Shown here in pieces: positions 62,978 to 64,000 of a stretch of DNA of 64,000 nucleotides. A program made the translations under genes and the position numbers. The stretch is from an uncultured Butyrivibrio sp. Lineage in GTDB: Bacteria > Bacillota > Clostridia > Lachnospirales > Lachnospiraceae. Location of the stretch: positions 62,001 to 126,000 of the forward strand of contig CAMENP010000004.1 in NCBI GenBank assembly GCA_945928575.1, given 5' to 3'. The notes under the pieces are model-generated. The model made no database searches. It worked only from the letters and a program-made list of their open reading frames with translations, and was not told the origin of the DNA. Numbering within the stretch: position 1 is the first letter of the stretch; each line of letters starts with the position of its first letter.

Positions 62978-63678
62978 TATTCTTCACCCTCCTTCGCCGC
63001 TCTTCTTCCCGCGCATGAAAGATTGGCACATCCCATACATCCCTCATCGCGGCACATATCAATAATAGGTCTGCCTTTCTTTCTCTTAATCCTGTTCATA
63101 ACAGCAACAAGCATTGCCAGAACGAAAAATGCTCCCGGAGCCATTACAAATATGCTTATAGGCTCAAAACTTGTCGGATTATTGGCAGGAATAAAACTGT
63201 GTCCGAAAATGGTACCGGCTCCGAGGATTTCCCTGAATGCACCAAGTACCGTGAGTGAACAGGTAAAACCAAGGCCCATGCCAATTCCGTCGAACAGTGA
63301 CGGAAGCGGTTTATTCTTTGAAGCATAGCTTTCGGCACGTCCGAGTATTATACAGTTGACAACTATAAGTGGGATATATATACCAAGCGACGAATACAGG
63401 CTTGGAACAAATCCCTGCATAAGGAATTGCACTATTGTAACAAATGATGCAACTATTACTATGTATGCCGGCATTCTTACCCTATCCGGTATAACATTAC
63501 GAAGCATTGAAATTATAAGGTTGCTTAATGCCAATACAACCGTTGACGCGAGTCCCATTCCGGCACCGTTAATTGCGGAAGTTGTAACCGCGAGTGTCGG
63601 ACACATTCCGAGTGTAAGGACAAGTGTCGGATTTTCCTTTACTATACCGTTATACAAACGTTCTACACATTTATTCAC
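62977..63678 (-). CDS. rnfE: Rnf complex subunit RnfE with a cysteine-rich tail
   Basis: 233 residues from a GTG at 63678, chosen for GGGAGGT seven bases upstream; a longer frame to 63717 lies inside rnfG. Six membrane segments, LVLTLGMCPTLAVTTSAING and YIPLIVVNCIILGRAES. After the last helix a tail of about 35 residues holds four cysteines in CRDEGCMGCANLSCAGR, absent from standard RnfE and possibly a metal or cluster site. Start overlaps rnfG by eight bases. Confidence 0.93.
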   Translation of the reverse strand: MNKCVERLYNGIVKENPTLVLTLGMCPTLAVTTSAINGAGMGLASTVVLALSNLIISMLRNVIPDRVRMPAYIVIVASFVTIVQFLMQGFVPSLYSSLGIYIPLIVVNCIILGRAESYASKNKPLPSLFDGIGMGLGFTCSLTVLGAFREILGAGTIFGHSFIPANNPTSFEPISIFVMAPGAFFVLAMLVAVMNRIKRKKGRPIIDMCRDEGCMGCANLSCAGRRAAKEGEE

Positions 63679-64000
63679 TGACCGCACCTCCCAGCTTGTG
63701 ATAAACAGCGAGTGCACCGTTAACTCCGCCTGTTACCGCTTTGGTGGTTATGGTCGCACTGCTTATGGCATCTATTTCATTATCGGCAGATTTACCATTC
63801 TTGGTGTATGTTATTTTATCTGCTTTAATTCCTTTAAACTGGTCCCTGAAAGATGATTCCTTGGCCTTCATGCCGAGTCCCGCGGTTTCACTTATATCCA
63901 GTATCTCAAGTCCGGTAATCGTTCCGGTACTGTCAATACCTACCGTCATCTTAATGTCTCCGCCATATCCGTTTGCATCGGTGACAGTTATGATATATCC
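63671..64000 (-). CDS. rnfG: Rnf complex subunit RnfG (C-terminal part, cut by window edge)
   Basis: About 109 residues visible, open to the right edge. The FMN-binding domain shows GYIITVTDANGYGGDI, then a late DAISSATITTKAV, the S-x-A-T-x-T region whose threonine covalently carries FMN in RnfG/NqrC. The missing N terminus would hold the membrane anchor; rnfC and rnfD are expected beyond the edge given the usual C-D-G-E-A-B order. Confidence 0.94.
   Translation of the reverse strand, partial: GYIITVTDANGYGGDIKMTVGIDSTGTITGLEILDISETAGLGMKAKESSFRDQFKGIKADKITYTKNGKSADNEIDAISSATITTKAVTGGVNGALAVYHKLGGAVSE

Overview
The window reads as chromosome of an anaerobic, butyrate-forming Firmicute of the Lachnospiraceae type (Coprococcus/Butyrivibrio-like; inferred from gene content, order and protein style, not from a marker gene). 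The evidence is a complete acetyl-CoA to butyryl-CoA gene set (thl, crt, hbd, bcd, etfB, etfA), a ptb-buk pair for the last steps, pta-ackA, a group B-like [FeFe] hydrogenase, an Rnf ion pump and many conserved Firmicute housekeeping operons. Base composition is moderate to AT-leaning, promoters are classic sigma-A type with 17-base spacers, and ribosome binding sites are AGGAGG-like. No tRNA, rRNA, CRISPR array, prophage or insertion sequence was recognised.

Layout. 1-3.9 kb (minus): der, plsY, gpsA and a LuxR/MalT-type regulator cut by the window edge. 4-5.3 kb (plus): a long PRPP synthetase. 5.3-11.9 kb (minus): flavin reductase-like gene, lepB, rbgA, rnhB, an orphan FliK-like/FlhB-like pair, yraN, pgeF and a lipoprotein. 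12-18.6 kb (minus): coaD followed by the butyrate operon, with a Rex-type operator upstream. 18.7-24.9 kb: a lipoprotein, a membrane protein with PQG repeats, an ABC transporter operon headed by an iron-alcohol-dehydrogenase family gene, and a Dabb protein. 24.9-29 kb (minus): ylxM-ffh-rpsP-khpA-rimM-trmD-rplS. 29.1-32.5 kb (minus): a damaged accessory locus (secreted protein, two FtsX-like permeases, ABC ATPase). 32.7-36.5 kb (plus): ptb-buk, a PAP2 phosphatase remnant and the hydrogenase with a Rex-type operator on its -35 box. 36.6-45.4 kb (minus): yceD-rpmF-plsX-acpP, then rnc-smc-ftsY-ilvA. 45.5-47.7 kb (minus): pta-ackA. 47.9-49.1 kb (plus): tmcAL. 49.2-64 kb (minus): the Rnf genes (rnfG partial, E, A, B) and two small membrane genes, ruvAB, an anti-sigma-like gene, polA, coaE, a long FtsA-like protein, a diguanylate cyclase, a metallo-beta-lactamase-fold hydrolase, an ACT protein and a PFL (UPF0210) protein.

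How the genes work together. Acetyl-CoA is condensed and reduced to butyryl-CoA. In related anaerobes Bcd/EtfAB couples crotonyl-CoA reduction to ferredoxin reduction; Rnf then uses reduced ferredoxin to pump ions while making NADH, and the hydrogenase offers another route for electrons. Ptb/Buk and Pta/AckA turn the acyl-CoAs into acids with ATP gain. Rex-like operators in front of both the butyrate genes and the hydrogenase suggest shared control by the NADH/NAD+ ratio.

The least expected parts are the Rex/coaD/butyrate arrangement, the damaged secreted-protein/ABC locus (in-frame amber in the ATPase and a one-base shift in an A6 tract at the signal peptide), the PAP2 remnant, the orphan FliK/FlhB-like pair, and an FtsA-like protein with three apparent beta-grasp-like C-terminal segments. 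I saw no system that is convincingly new; the secreted-protein/ABC locus is the nearest candidate.
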